Shown here one piece after another: positions 12,390 to 23,589 of a stretch of DNA of 64,000 bases. The stretch's first letter is position 1; every line of letters starts with the position of its first letter. The DNA is from Coffea arabica (Eukaryota; Streptophyta; Magnoliopsida; Gentianales; Rubiaceae): the NCBI RefSeq assembly GCF_036785885.1, contig NC_092312.1, forward strand, positions 10,868,001 to 10,932,000, given 5' to 3'. The position numbers were made by a program, and so were the translations under genes. Below the pieces are notes generated by a model. The model saw nothing but the letters and a program-made list of their open reading frames with translations, ran no database searches and was not told the DNA's origin.

Positions 12390-12720
12390 GGACAATTGGA
12401 ATGATAATTGGTGACGAACCATATTATTCTTTTCTAGCAGAAGGAATTTTATCAGCTGCTGGATGCTTAATGGTCTCAACTTCCTTCCCAGGATTAGTTC
12501 CAAGGATATCACTAGATTCAAGAGTCCCTGCAACTGTGATCAACCGATCAGCTGATGCTTCCTTCTCCCGATTTCACATTCTCAGGATATGAATCATTTT
12601 TTCTCCCTGTCCCTGACTGCCACCTTCCTTCAAAGGCTATGACTCTTCATCTTTTGTTGGCATCTGAATTGCCAACTTGTCGTCATCATCCTTGAGGTGT
12701 ATGGTAGGATCCCAATGCAT
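12390..12720 (-). pseudogene. Decayed coding fragment, family unknown
   Basis: On the minus strand the stretch has coding-like composition and peptides such as HLKDDDDKLAIQMPTKDEES and TVAGTLESSDILGTNPGKE. They are separated by stops and frame changes. I cannot assign a family. It may derive from the same source locus as the neighbouring array, or from an unrelated gene. Confidence 0.3.
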
Positions 12721-13079
12721 TCCCTCGATAATAATAATTGGTTTATCATCTTACATTGCTTTCATAACTACTACATCGCATGAATTCAAGGCGCACATCT
12801 ATGAATAAAGTGTTTGCAGTGTAGGATAAATCAAACATCTCGTGCAAAATCTGTACGAAAATGTTTTGACAATTATTATTATTATTTTTTTTGATAATGA
12901 TACAGATGGTCAGCTATAGCAACTCAGCTGCCAACATAGACGGAATTCTGGCTTAACCGGGGAGGGGGGGGGGGGGGTGAACATCAAACATATAATGGTG
13001 AAAAATTGAAACAACAAACAAAGCTTAATAAATTAATAAAGAAGATTAATAAAGCCATAAGTAGTAATCAAATGTTTAA

Positions 13080-13720
13080 AATAGTCAAAGCCAAATCTAA
13101 AGTAAAATACAAAATAACATTCTAGTCCTTATTAATGCTAGGCATGCGAAATTGTGATCGATACTCATTCATTTGATTAAATGCATCAATAATTGAATAA
13201 AATTAGTTCTTTCTCGAAGTATGTCATCAATGACTCTGCACGAAAATAATCACATATCTGATTGCCTATCGACTCTTGATGATTGTCATAACGGAAAATT
13301 TTTTAAAGAAAATTGGAGTAATAAACTTGCCTTGCAACAATGGAGTTCGGTGGAACAAAAAAAATAAAAAAATAAAAAACTTTCCTTACAATAATGGAGT
13401 TTGCGGGAAAATGGATGCTTGAAGACACAAGATTTTGGGGAGGGTTAATTGTTAAAAGTACGGATGTTGGAAGAAGTCATGACTTTGGTAATTGTTTTTG
13501 CCTAATATATGCGTGTTAATTGAAGTCAATTTAATACAAACAAAATGTACTAGAAGTTAGATTTCCTTTAGTTTATCTGTTGTTTCCTTGTGTATAATTT
13601 CCTTATTTTGCTATGTTATACTAATTTTATGGAGATAAGAAGTTGGTTTGTTTCATAAAATTTGTCAAAAAAGAAAGTGACTATAAGAGATTGACTAGAC
13701 GGTGGTTTGTTTTAAGAAGC
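13080..13720. repeat. Block Z, copy 1 of the array
   Basis: It matches 30060-30640 in the same orientation: 'attaatgctaggcatgc', 'catttgattaa', 'tatgtcatcaa', 'cttgccttgcaacaatgga', 'aaaaatggatgcttgaa', 'gggttaattgttaaaagta' and 'gtgttaattgaagtcaa' occur in order in both. No coding function is seen. Confidence 0.75.
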
Positions 13721-14459
13721 GTATAAAAGAAAGGTTTTTGAACATGTGCCAAACTGCCAATGGACATTTGTTAAAATACCTAAATGACATCAAATTTAAC
13801 TTAAATTATGAGGTGAATGTATATTAACAATTATTGTCCTATTTCACATTTATATTTTTTAAAATTTGAAAATATCAACACCTTAACAAGTGCCCATTAA
13901 ATATTTATCTAAAAAATGCCTAGTGGGTATTCATTTGACAGACCCAAGAAAGAAACTAAACTAGAAATTTGTTTATTGCAAGAAACTTTAAAAGTGACAA
14001 TAAATAACTTTAGATAAATATGTAGGGTTAGGGGGTGGGGAGCAAAGTAGTATTATCTTTGGTGGGTTAATTCTATTTTACACCCTTCAATTGTATTTCG
14101 ACTTACACTTTGATTCCTAAACTCTAAATTGGGATATGTTAGTCCCTAAACTATACAGTGATTCCCACTTTGATCTCTAAGCTTTAAATTGAGTCATTTT
14201 AGTTGCTAAACTATACTATGATTCTCAAATTGTTTCCTAAACTCCCTTTTTTCTCTCTAATTTGGGATTTTTTTTTGGTTATTGTTTAATTTTTTTTGTT
14301 ACTCACTTGACTAGTATTCTGTTAATTTTGGGGATTCATTAACAATTATCCTTAAGTGAGATATTTGCTAAAGTATAAGAACTAAAGTGTCCCAATTCAT
14401 AATTTAAAAATCAAAGTAAGAATTGATGTATAATTGAGAGGAGAAAAATCAAATAGAGG

Positions 14460-15159
14460 AGTATTGAGTTTGAGAAAACTACCTACGCAGTTGAGGTGAT
14501 AGCTCATGCATTCCTTCCAAATTCATCAAAACTGAACACCAGCTCAAACAATCAGTTTCTTTTAACTCTCACTATTTCTGAACATTTCACACTCGTTGGC
14601 AATTGACCCAACTATGACTTGCGAGTTTTCAAGTCGGTTTCCTTGGATAACTAAAATCTCTCTATCTCAGTTTTTAGTTGGAAATTCATCTGGTCTAGAC
14701 TCCAAACGGAATTAGAATTTGACAAAGCTTTGCTATGTCGTTATTTGAAATTAAGTCGAAGCCATCCATTGTATAATTAGCATTAAAACCTGTATAAATT
14801 CTGCAATTTGCGGATATATGTATCCATTGAATTAAGGACTTTCAGTTTTCAAGAAAAAAAAATTTGCGTAGTTTTTGTGATCATGAAGAGTCGTGCGTAG
14901 TGCGTGATTCGCTAACAATATCAACTGTATTAAAATTTGTATACCATCTTCCAAATATTTGTTCAATTTCTATAGCTGACTTTATCTTTAATATTTTAGC
15001 TTCCTTAAAAATTCCATACTTAATTGGATAATTCAATTTCTATCATCGACTTTATCTTCTTTTTTTTTTTAAAAGTTCCCTATATCACAGTTGGTATCAA
15101 AATTCTCAATTTTGTATAATCACAACCAACCATTATGGCAATTGGTATGTAAAACCATA
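14460..15159. repeat. Block X, copy 1
   Basis: A non-coding block shared with about 18590-18990, 27760-27920, 29110-29800, 31385-31590 and 35880-36640. Its hallmarks are 'ttgtataatttgcattaaaa', 'ctgtataaattctgcaattt', 'gaagagtcgtgcgtagtgcg' and 'ttcaatttctatagctgac'. It always precedes a DUF3444 fragment on the plus coordinate. Confidence 0.8.
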
Positions 15160-15960
15160 AGCCACCCAATTTAATGGACCAAGTTCCATTCGCTGCTGCT
15201 TTTGGAGTTCAACCAGCTAATCCTAACTTTAAAGGGCTTTCTGGACAACACTTCATGAATAATAGCATAAAAGCAAGGCATACCATCCTCATTGTCATAT
15301 GCAGCCCAAACCTGGTTTTCAACAAATGATTCTTCCACCCTGTCTTTGTCAAACTCCTGATTAGGCATATCCATTGTCATAATACCAGTAGCTTCTGTGT
15401 TTCAACCATTGGTTGAAGCACAAGGCAACTAGCAAGCTCCCTAGTGCATGATCTAGCTCAGGGTACTAATGGTGGCAGTTGCATCTGAGAAAGTTACAGT
15501 AGAAGAAATTGACGACTTTTTGGGGTATACTGCAGAATTGGCACCCTTCATCATAGTGTTTTCATGTTTCTAGCCTCCATGCCACTTCCAACAGATTCTT
15601 TCGTAGCATTAATGAAGTTGGCTTCTTTCATTGGCTTCTCCTGCTTCTTTAACTGAAGACTTCTGTACAGCAGCCATATTCCATTCCTTGAACTTCTTGT
15701 GGATTTCTATCCTTGCCTTTCCCATCAAACACATCTTGAATTTCTGACCGTGATAATTCCCTTAAACTTTCAGGCTGGTTATCAGAAATAAAGACTTTCT
15801 CTGCTTCAAATCTATCCATTTGGTTTCCACAAGAATTCCCGCATCAACTACCAATTCTGAATTTTGTAAATTAAATCACTACTATTTTTATTCATATCTT
15901 CCATATCACCATTAAAACAGCAATCATTCATGATTTTTTTTCTCTAATTACCGTCCAATA
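15160..15960 (-). pseudogene. DnaJ-type DUF3444 gene fragment, copy 1
   Basis: A minus-strand fragment of the plant DnaJ-protein family that carries a DUF3444 domain (J-domain chaperone relatives of unknown role). Visible pieces are the start of DUF3444 (FDKDRVEESFVENQVWAAYD, DGMPCFYAIIHEVLS, ISWLNSKS) at 15171-15380. Upstream, in broken frames, is the linker before it (near 15650-15830) with the equivalent of KARIEIHKKLQEW. No J domain is present, and the domain stops at the position where all sister copies stop. Stops and frame changes mark it as a pseudogene. Confidence 0.8.
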
Positions 15961-16924
15961 TTAATAAAGTAACATAAGACTACAGTAGGACCAATCCAGT
16001 TGCACAATTATATTCCCATCTTGGTGAACACTCAGCCATCAATCCTATGTGGAATCTCTTTCTCTGCTGCTTTCAAGTAGACATTGTACAAGAAGAAAAA
16101 CGAAATCCAAAAAGTCTCCGGAAAATGGGAGCATCAAGGTCCGTAGCTCCTAGCCACTCATTTTAATTTGGGTGCATAGACTACCTGCTTGTTCGGGAAC
16201 AATCATCTTATTTCACATTCTCTTTTCTTTGTCCTTTTCTTCTACATTTTGCATCTTCCCAACTCTATAATTCTTTGCCTTATCCATCTATGCTTTGCTC
16301 TAATTCCATTCTCCTTAATCCTCTTCATCCATGTCTCTATCTCAACCAATTGGTCGTCACCTTCCTTTCCTCCTCTTCTAGCTATCCTTAATTTGCCCTC
16401 AAATCCCAAATTAATTATCATCTCTAAGTGATTATGTCCCTCATAACCAGAGCTACACTCTTGAATGGTTAACTTGTATCTCTCCATTTTTTATTTTTTC
16501 TGTCTTCTGAAAATACTATTCAATTATTTAGACATGTACTGCATATAGAAGTTTAAGCAACTACGATGATGATTAAAGGGATAATTGATTATGTTTTGCT
16601 AGTGGTGGATGGCTTGAGATTTAGACTTTTATAAAGCTAAATCATGAACATGAGTAAAATGGTTGCTAAAGCTAATTTATCGTCAATGGAGTTGGGTTAG
16701 CTTTCTTGTAAGTTGATTCAATTGCTTATTAGATATGAACATTTTTCTTGTACTAACAACTAAAGATTGGTTTTCACTGCCAACGTCGAGCGACCAGATG
16801 GATTACATCAGGGAAAAGGAGAAAAAAGATATCGGGAGTCAGGCAACAAAAAGGGGTTGATGGGTAGAATCTAGTGGAGGAGAAAAATATTTTCGATTTT
16901 TGAATAATTAAGTATAATTAAGGA
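15961..16924. other. Array spacer between DUF3444 fragment 1 and the CLASSY fragment
   Basis: The first 90 bases ('accaatccagttgcacaat', 'gaacactcagcc') match the sequence after DUF3444 copy 2 (21440-21530). An open frame of 81 codons at 16242-16487 (minus) has a charged peptide (RRGGKEGDDQLVEIETWMK), but it resembles nothing I know and is not claimed as a gene. Confidence 0.45.
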
Positions 16925-17199
16925 ACTAAATTTGTTAAAATAATGAAACTGTCTTGATTGGCGTCCGTGAGTGTGAAACTCGCACCGTCCGTCATCGTAT
17001 TGCTGTTCAAAGTCTCCAAAGCCCGAAACTTGTGAAAAATTCATTGGTACGAATCGTGCAAAAGACGTGATTTACAATCACCATGCCCAATTTACTGTCG
17101 AAGGGCCTGAAAATTTTACTAGCTTTGTAACAAAGCAATATGTGCATCCTGCATAGTTAAGTCTCTAGTTGTCCTATACCAAATTTATCAAATGGGATG
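16925..17199 (+). repeat. CLASSY-upstream block, copy 1
   Basis: Shared with 31060-31200 and 32340-32620: 'gaaacttgtgaaaaa', 'cgtgcaaaagacgtg', 'cccaatttactgtcgaa', 'ggcctgaaaattttact' and 'agtctctagtt-tcct'. Here it leads directly into the CLASSY coding fragment after a TTTGCAG acceptor-like end (about 17239), so it is probably mostly intron or upstream sequence. In the other copies the coding part is missing. Confidence 0.65.
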
Positions 17200-18245
17200 A
17201 CAAAAAAAACCTCATGATCTCTTCCAATAACCTTTGCAGAGGTGATTGCTCTGGTATTCTTGAGCTTCATTTTGGTGAGTTAGCCTCTGGAAACTATTAC
17301 ACCTCCATTGATGCTGAAGGCTCTGTATTGGATCTTATTCCCGATGATATTAGAATGTCAATGTATAGTCATCAACTGGATGGGTTTGTCTTCTTGTGGA
17401 AAAACATAGTAGGAGAAACTGCTATTGAGAAGCTGAAAATTGAACTGTTTGATGATGGAAGAGGAGCCATAATATCACATGCCCCTGGCACCAGGAAGAC
17501 TTGCCTGACAATTGTTTTTATTCTGTCATTGTTAAGGATAGATATATCCAATGTGCCGGCCGGCGATTATAGCTCCTACAAGCATGCTACTTACCTGGGA
17601 AAATGAGTTCCGAAAATGGGGATATAGAATTCCTTTTCATAACTTTAATAGCAAGGACTTGTCAGGAAATGAACTCAAAACTGATGTAGACTTTCCTCGG
17701 AGAGTTGGAAGTCGAACGACAAAGCTGTACTCTTCGACAAAGGATAAAAGTGTTCTAGGAATCAGCTACAAGTTATTTGAGCAGATTGCTAGTGGGCGGA
17801 AGGGAAAAGGAAGTGATGAAAGACTTAATAGCACGGCTTTGTTTGGAAAGGAATTTTTCATTAAAAAATTTTTATATTTCTCGTGAATACATTTTTCGTT
17901 CACCTTCTCATCTCACATATATCAAATCGTTAAAGTACATTTTTTTTACAAAAAACTCCAGAAAATCACCATCCAAAAAATGACCTTAGGGAAATCTTTC
18001 TTCAACTGCCTGGTCTTGTGGTTCTTGATGAAGGGCACACACCTCGCAATCAACAGAGTCTTGTGTGGAAGGTTTTGACAGGAGTCAAGACAAAAAGAAA
18101 GATAATCCTCTCTTGAACTCCTTTTCAGACAACTTTGACGAGTTGTATAACACTTTTTGCTTGGTAAACCCAAAGTTTCATGCTCTCAATTGTCTAATCA
18201 CCCTTACGGATGGAGGAAGGCAAAGTATTATGTTGGAGAGGAAAT
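17200..18245 (+). pseudogene. CLSY: CLASSY-type SNF2 ATPase fragment
   Basis: The translated pieces match the start of the SNF2 ATPase domain of CLASSY proteins (CLSY3/4 type), chromatin remodellers that recruit RNA polymerase IV for RNA-directed DNA methylation. In order they are VLDLIPDDIRMSMYSHQLDG, FLWKNIVGETAIEKLK, the Walker A region AIISHAPGTRKT, then CRPAIIAPTSMLLTWENEF and RKWGYRIPFHNFNSKDLSGN. After an interruption the DEAH-box region LPGLVVLDEGHTPRN follows. Walker A has GTRKT in place of GTGKT. A 1-nt frameshift lies near 17550, a MITE-like insert interrupts 17862-17985, and a stop and a 2-nt loss occur in the IILS-TPFQ motif near 18115. N-terminal and helicase C-terminal parts are missing, so it is a non-functional relic. 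Confidence 0.85.
17862..17985. mobile_element. MITE-like insert inside the CLASSY fragment
   Basis: About 120 bp of AT-rich sequence separates the codons for FGKE from those for EIFLQLPGL. It contains CTCATCTCACATATATCAAA, like the core of the MITE at 3274, and ends near 'ccatccaaaaaatgac'. Boundaries are approximate. Confidence 0.55.
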
Positions 18246-18383
18246 AATTTTACAACTCAAATATCACAACTTTTTCAATAACAAAAGTTGAACTCAAGTC
18301 TTTAACCAGACACATAAAACCATAACACCTATTCCAATACTAATAGAATTCTATATAGTTTGGTTTAATTTTTTTGGCAACAA

Positions 18384-18575
18384 TTTTTTAATGTATCTTT
18401 GAACTATTTTATTCGTATTACTTGAAAGAATGGATGTATTTATTTTTCTTAATGCATGTTATTCACAATTCTAATGATTCCCAAGTTTCAACAAAACAGT
18501 AGTATTTATTTACAAGTTTTTATACACCAATAGAAATAATCTAACTTGTATTTGGCTATATCGCTCAGCAGAGTA
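18384..18575. repeat. Block W, copy 1
   Basis: It matches 32614-32785 and 44255-44440, and part of block Y at 22078-22190 and 37858-37965. Landmarks are 'ttgaactattttattcgtat', 'ttattcacaattctaatg', 'ccaagtttca-caaaa' and 'aataatctaacttgt'. Confidence 0.75.
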
Positions 18576-18589
18576 AATTATTGAACAAA

Positions 18590-19002
18590 TTGAAAGAAAT
18601 TAAGTCCAAGCCATCCATCTTTTGAATAGTTGTATAATTTGCATTAAAACTTGTATAAATTCTGCAATTTGCAGAGATATGTCTCCATTGAATTAAGGAA
18701 ATTCAGTTTTCTAAAAAAAAAATGCATAGAACTTGTGATCATGAAGAGTCGTGCGTCGTGCGTGATTCACCAACAATCAACTCTCTTCCAAATATTTGTT
18801 CAGTTTCTATTGCTGACTTTATCTTTAATTTTTTAGCCTTCTTACAAATTTCATACTCAATTATACAATTCAATTATTATCATCGACTTTGTCTTCAAAT
18901 TTTTTTTTTAAAAACTTCCCTATATCTCAATTGGTATCAAAATTCTCAATCTTTGTAAAATCACTGCCAGCCATTGTGACAAATTGGTATAGCAAGTTTT
19001 AG
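18590..19002. repeat. Block X, copy 2
   Basis: It has the X hallmarks in order ('attaagtccaagccatccat', 'gcattaaaacttgtataaat', 'gaagagtcgtgcgtcgtgcg', 'ttctattgctgactttatct') and is cut at its right end by the Pack-MULE-like insertion. The sequence resumes after that insertion with DUF3444 copy 2. Confidence 0.8.
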
Positions 19003-19011
19003 AAAAATCAC

Positions 19012-20661
19012 GGGAAAATTTCATTTTGTCCCCTCAAACTATATCCAAAATCTCATTTCAGTCCCTAAATTTCAAAATGGGGCATTTAAATCCTTAAACT
19101 ATATAATATGTTTCACTTTACTCCAAATTTTGACGGAATACACAAAACCTAATAGGATAGTTGTTAATTCTGTTAGTTATTATTATAATTAAAGTTAATC
19201 AAATCCAATAGGGACATAAATGTAATTTTATGAGACCTAATATAAAAAAACAAAAAGACAAAGAGTAAAGATAATTTTACCTCTTTAGTTAATAATAATT
19301 AAAGTTTTTTTTTCTATTTTAAACAAAAAAGAGCCAATTTTTTAAACTTTCCTTTTCTTTTTTCCACCTTTTTTCTATTTTCCTTTCATTTCCTTTTCTA
19401 TTTTTTCCTTCTTTCTTTGCTGCCTTCTTCCTTCATTACCGCACATCCGCCACTGCTACACCATCACCTCCCTTTTCTCCTGCCATCATCGTCTGCCACC
19501 TTTTACTACTCCATTCTCCTCCTCCCTGGTGATGAATTAGAAAACATATGTTTATCACAGAAGGAATCACCAAATGTTTGTCATACCAATCGATAGCCGC
19601 CCCGCCCAATTTCTTATCCCCTCTTCTTCATTCGCCCCACCAAAAATCTCTCATTCCATAGTTTCTCTATCAACCTAGCCCTCCAGTGCTCTATTGCTCT
19701 ATTCTCTTCCCACCATATGACCCACCACAAATATCCAGGAAATCCAGAGCCATCTAGGAATCACATTATCCACCATCCCACCCAAATAAAAAGCAAGCAT
19801 TTGGTATCCAAAAACCGGCCCCGCAAAAGCCCTAGCTATGGTGTACAAAGCATAAAAAAGAGGCGACAGAGAGTCGTACAATCTGGCAGCAAATTTCGAG
19901 TCCGATCTGCGAGCACCAGCCAGCATCCACGCATTCTATCAGAAGCTGGTAATTTCTACCAGAATCAATAGCACCAGTATCGCATATGCCCGTGGTACAC
20001 GGAGTACCGACACGTGACGAAAACAAATAAAGTGGCCATATGGTGGCCGATGAAAAGCACATCTCTCGGGTAGAAAATCAAGTAATGGCACAAGCCCATC
20101 AAGAAATAGGCAATGCTGTAATCGAGCACTAGATTTTGGAAAGGGGTATTCTGGGAATGGAAATTGCGGTTCGGATCGATCAAGATGGCGCAATTGGCTA
20201 AAAACATGATGGGAGTGCCGTGGGCCAGTGAAATCACGCAACTCAACGCTTCCGGCCGGAGATTCTTGGACCAGTTGTGGAAGATGACGAAGTAAGCAAT
20301 CAAGTAAAGTAGAAGATACACAGCGAAGAACGCAGGAAGATTTGGCATTGGCAGTGCACTAGTAGAGAGATAGGGAGGAAGAGAAAGTAGGTGGGTGAAT
20401 AATTTTTAAAGATTTGGAGTGTCTCAAAAGCTTTGGATTGCATGAAATTACATTTATATCCCTATTAGATTTGGTTAAATTAAATTATAATAATAACTAA
20501 CAGAATTGGCAACTATTCTATTAAGTTTTGTGCATTCAGTCAAAATTTGGAGTAAAGTGGGACGGATTATATAGTTTAAGGATTTAAATGTCTCATTTTG
20601 AAGTTTAGGGACTGAAGTGAGATTTTAGGTATAGTTCGAGGGGACAAAATGGAATTTACCC
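19012..20661. mobile_element. Pack-MULE-like element with long inverted repeats
   Basis: The two ends are inverted repeats of about 220 bp (19012-19230 and 20443-20661), starting GGGAAAATTTCATTTTGTCC on the left and, reversed, GGGTAAATTCCATTTTGTCC on the right. The flanks carry a 9-bp target duplication with two mismatches (AAAAATCAC at 19003-19011, AAAAACCAG at 20662-20670). Long repeats and a 9-bp duplication are typical of Mutator-like elements. No transposase is visible; the interior carries a captured TLC-domain gene fragment and a pyrimidine-rich stretch (19380-19530). Block X copy 2 and DUF3444 copy 2 flank it, so it inserted into the array. Confidence 0.8.
19699..20348 (-). pseudogene. 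Captured TLC-domain protein gene fragment
   Basis: The minus-strand translation from the ATG at 20348 matches plant TLC-domain (TRAM/LAG1/CLN8) membrane proteins. Recognisable pieces are FAVYLLLYLIAYFVIFHNWS, FQNLVLDYSIAYFLMGLCHY, DVLFIGHHMATLFVFVTCRY and YAILVLLILVEITSF, then MLAGARRSDSKFAARLYD and NVIPRWLWISWI. Most of the hydrophobic segments are kept, but a 1-nt deletion near 19985 breaks the frame. Tandem stops TGA TAG follow EITSF, and homology ends after WISWIFVV, before the last membrane segment. No introns interrupt it. It lies wholly inside the Pack-MULE-like element and is probably a captured copy. Confidence 0.85.
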
Positions 20662-20670
20662 AAAAACCAG

Positions 20671-21435
20671 CACCCACCCAATTTAATGGGCCAAGTTCGC
20701 TGTTGCTTTCGCAGTTCAACCAGTATTCCTAACTTTAAAAGGGCTTTCTGGACAAGACTTCAAGAATGATAGCATGAAAGCCAGGCATGATTGTCATGAG
20801 CAGTCCAAACCCGGTTTTCAGTAAATGATTCTTCCGTTTTGTCTCTGTCAAACTCTGGATCAGGCACATCCATTGTCATAATAATATCATAGCTTCCGTG
20901 TTTGAACTTTGAACAATCTGTTGAAGCAGAAGGCAAGCTCTCCAGTGCATGATCTGGCTCAGGGGCACTAATGGTGGTAGTTGTGTTTTGAGAAAGTTAT
21001 TATAGAAGAAATTGATGACTTTTTGGGGGTGTAGTCAAAGTATTGGCACCATAAATCAAAGTGTTCATGTTCCTAGCCTTCTTCATGCCACTTCCAACAG
21101 ATTCTTTCGGAGCATTATTGAAGTTGGCTTCTTCCTTGCTTCTTCACCTGAAGACCTCTGTATAAAAATCATATTCCATTCCTGTAACTTCTTGTGGATT
21201 TTTATCCTTGTATTTCCCATCAACATATCTCAAATTTCTGGCTGTGATGATTCCCTTAAACTTTTTAGGTTGGTTATAAAAAATAATGACTTTCTCTGCT
21301 CCAAACCTACCCATTTGGCTTCTATAAGAATTTTCGCGTTTCAATTTTCTAAAATCACAACTACTTTTATTCATATCTTCCATATCGCCATTAAAACAGC
21401 AATTATTCATGATCTTTTTCTCTTAGTACCGTTCA
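20671..21435 (-). pseudogene. DnaJ-type DUF3444 gene fragment, copy 2
   Basis: Same layout as copy 1: the DUF3444 start near 20690-20880 in broken frames, and the upstream linker at 21144-21410 with MGRFGAEKVIIFYNQPKKFK and the GKYKDKNPQEV equivalent of the KARIEIHKKLQEW segment. No J domain is present. The following bases match those after copy 1. Confidence 0.75.
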
Positions 21436-21689
21436 ATATTCACAGAGTAACATGAGACAACATGGTGCCAATCCAGTCGCACAATTTTATTCCTGCCTTA
21501 GTGAATATTCAGCCCATCAACACGGGCCCTACATGTTACAATGTACTTATTGTTACTATCATCCCTTAACACCATCTGGGGAGCTCACGGGAGGCAGCAA
21601 TTGCCTTCTGTTTTTTAGAATATTAGCAACATATACCCTAGTTCACAGCTATTACTGTAGAACACATATACATAGGCAAGGAATTGCCT

Positions 21690-22640
21690 TAATCAGTTGA
21701 ATCGTGCAAAATACGTGACTTACAAGATATGGATAATGTTTTCTTCTTTCTTTCTTTTTATTTAATCTTGTTATGTTGGTAGGGTGAGGGGTAGTGCTTT
21801 GCCTAAATAACCACAAGATCTCTTCTAATAACCTCACATTTTTAGTAATTTTGAACTGTCTTATTAGCATCAATTGAAAAAGAAATTATATAGGAATTTA
21901 ATAACAAAGAAATTACAAGGTCAGCAAAACCTCCCCAGAAAAGAAAATCATCCAACAAATTTAACAGTTCCAAGAAAACAGTGAAAACAATCATTAAAAC
22001 GAAATAACTTGCACAATCATATCAATAAAAAAAATTCAGTAATTTGTGATACATCCAATAAAAAAATAGCAATATTTCCTAAGTTTCACCAACATAGTCA
22101 CTATTTGTATGCTTATGTTTATATTCTTTATGCTAATGGGAATAATCTAGCTCGTATTTGCCTCCATTACTTAATTAATAAAGTATGATCGTCAAAGCAT
22201 TAGAAAAATTATTTTTAAGTTTCAAATGAAACATGGTTCCTAATAGCTGAGAAACAAAAAACCAAAATCTTTCATTGTTGCTAATGTAAAATTTCTGTCA
22301 TTTTATAGAAATTAATCTTGTATAGTCATTATAAATACAATTGAAGTTATAGTAAATTTGTTTCTAAATTTTTTCTCACCTACGTTCTTGGAATCTTAAC
22401 TATCACTACATTTAAATTTGTGTTCCTTAGGATGGGTCTGAAATTTAATATATATATATATATATATATGTTGGTTCAAAAGTTATTAAATATTTCTCTT
22501 TAATTTATTTCATGTTTACCCAACTATATTGAAAAGAAAGAACTTTGGTGGAATGCATTACATTAAAGACATAATGACTAAATTTAAAGCTAAAGTTTTA
22601 ATGTACAATGTTGCTTAATCAAAGAACAACAAACTTTCAC
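21690..22640. repeat. Block Y, copy 1
   Basis: It matches 37600-38250 plus 40944-41110: 'ttgaactgtcttatt', 'gaaattatataggaattt', 'aaaacctcccca', 'gaaaatcatccaacaaattt', 'ctcacctacgttcttggaat', 'cattaaagacataatga' and 'cttaatcaa--aacaacaaa'. An AT-repeat at 22450-22469 replaces the site where tandem Stowaways sit in copy 2. It contains block W. Confidence 0.8.
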
Positions 22641-23580
22641 ACATTTTCCATTGATTAATCACAAATAGTCCTCCGTTGTCTGAATCCATTTCAATTAGTC
22701 CCCCTTCTTATCTCAAAAAAGAAAAAGAAAAAGAAAAGATATGTGAAGACAAAGCGATATTTTTGTTTCATAATCCACTCCAAAAGTCTTTTTCCTCGAG
22801 GAATTTACTCTAGAATATTACCTATGGTTAAGATTAAAAACACCTCAGAGAAGGTGCATTTTGTACTTAGTCTTCAGGAGGTGAAATTCTGAATCAATGA
22901 GTGTAAAGTTTTTTGCTCTAGATCCTTCAAGAGTTGGAATGATGGGCAGCAGTGGTGAAAACTATACTTGGCAATTAAAATTCTGAAAAAGCCCTTCTTC
23001 TAAAGGACAATTAACAAGTAAAATTGAGGGGGTGAAAAAAACTTCAAAGATTTTAAAAAAAAAAAGTAATTGCAGAAATGCATCAGTAGAATTCAATTAG
23101 GAATAATGCAATTTATGTGTTCAGTAATGTGATGTATAATGGCAAGCATAAATTACACAAACATCGATTTTGTATGATATTGCAGACTTAATATATGCAA
23201 TGGAGTTATGATTCTTAAGAATATGTATATCACAAGTAATAGAACACAAGTAATTTGCACAGAGTCAAATTTAACAAAATTAAAAGATTAAAGTTGGATG
23301 GGCTTAGGTCAATGTGTAGCTTCTCTGTTAGTGGATACTTGATGAGGAAATGAACAATGTCCCAAAGGCTAACAAAACTTTGTCCCTTTATCACAGCTTG
23401 ATGCTCCAAGGGACAAGGCATCAAAGCAGGCAGAATTAGGGTTCTTTGTTATGTTTGTATCATCCTTCCATGGATGAGACGCAAGATTACAAAAACTTGG
23501 CAATGTTTGTATGTGATTGATTTTGACATGATCAGCAGTACTGTTGAATACCCTCCTTTGCAATAAATTCAAGAAGTTTC
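22641..23580 (-). pseudogene. F-box/LRR gene relic, copy 1 (exons 2 and 3)
   Basis: Minus-strand relic of the gene intact at 45114-47322. The exon-3-like part at about 22750-23010 retains sequence for a DSFEHCCPSFQFLKEL-type segment in broken frame. The exon-2-like part at about 23310-23440 reads SFVSLWDIVHFLIKYPLTEK followed by LHIDL, against VNPCDIVVFLMKCPLIEKIH in the intact gene. The F-box exon is missing and the frames are shifted, so it is a pseudogene. Its 3' flank (block Y) is also shared. Confidence 0.75.
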
Positions 23581-23589
23581 ATTGTGGCA

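Larger units (their letters stand above)
7600..14459. other. Intergenic region between FBS and the repeat array
   Basis: No intact gene is seen. Contents given separately are a MITE, a long diverged direct duplication, a hAT-like element, a small MULE-like MITE, a decayed coding fragment, a G-run and a copy of block Z. The remainder is AT-rich, and its open frames are short with no recognisable motif. At about 14060-14250 there are repeated 'cctaaact' phrases of the kind found in MULE-type terminal repeats, but no partner end was found. Confidence 0.55.

Noticed and set aside
16189..16487. Opposed 80- and 81-codon frames
   Set aside because: They overlap on opposite strands, neither matches a known family, and no splice partners were found.
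21012..21455. 147-codon open frame on the plus strand
   Set aside because: It is the complement of DUF3444 relic 2; the minus-strand translation carries the recognisable motifs.
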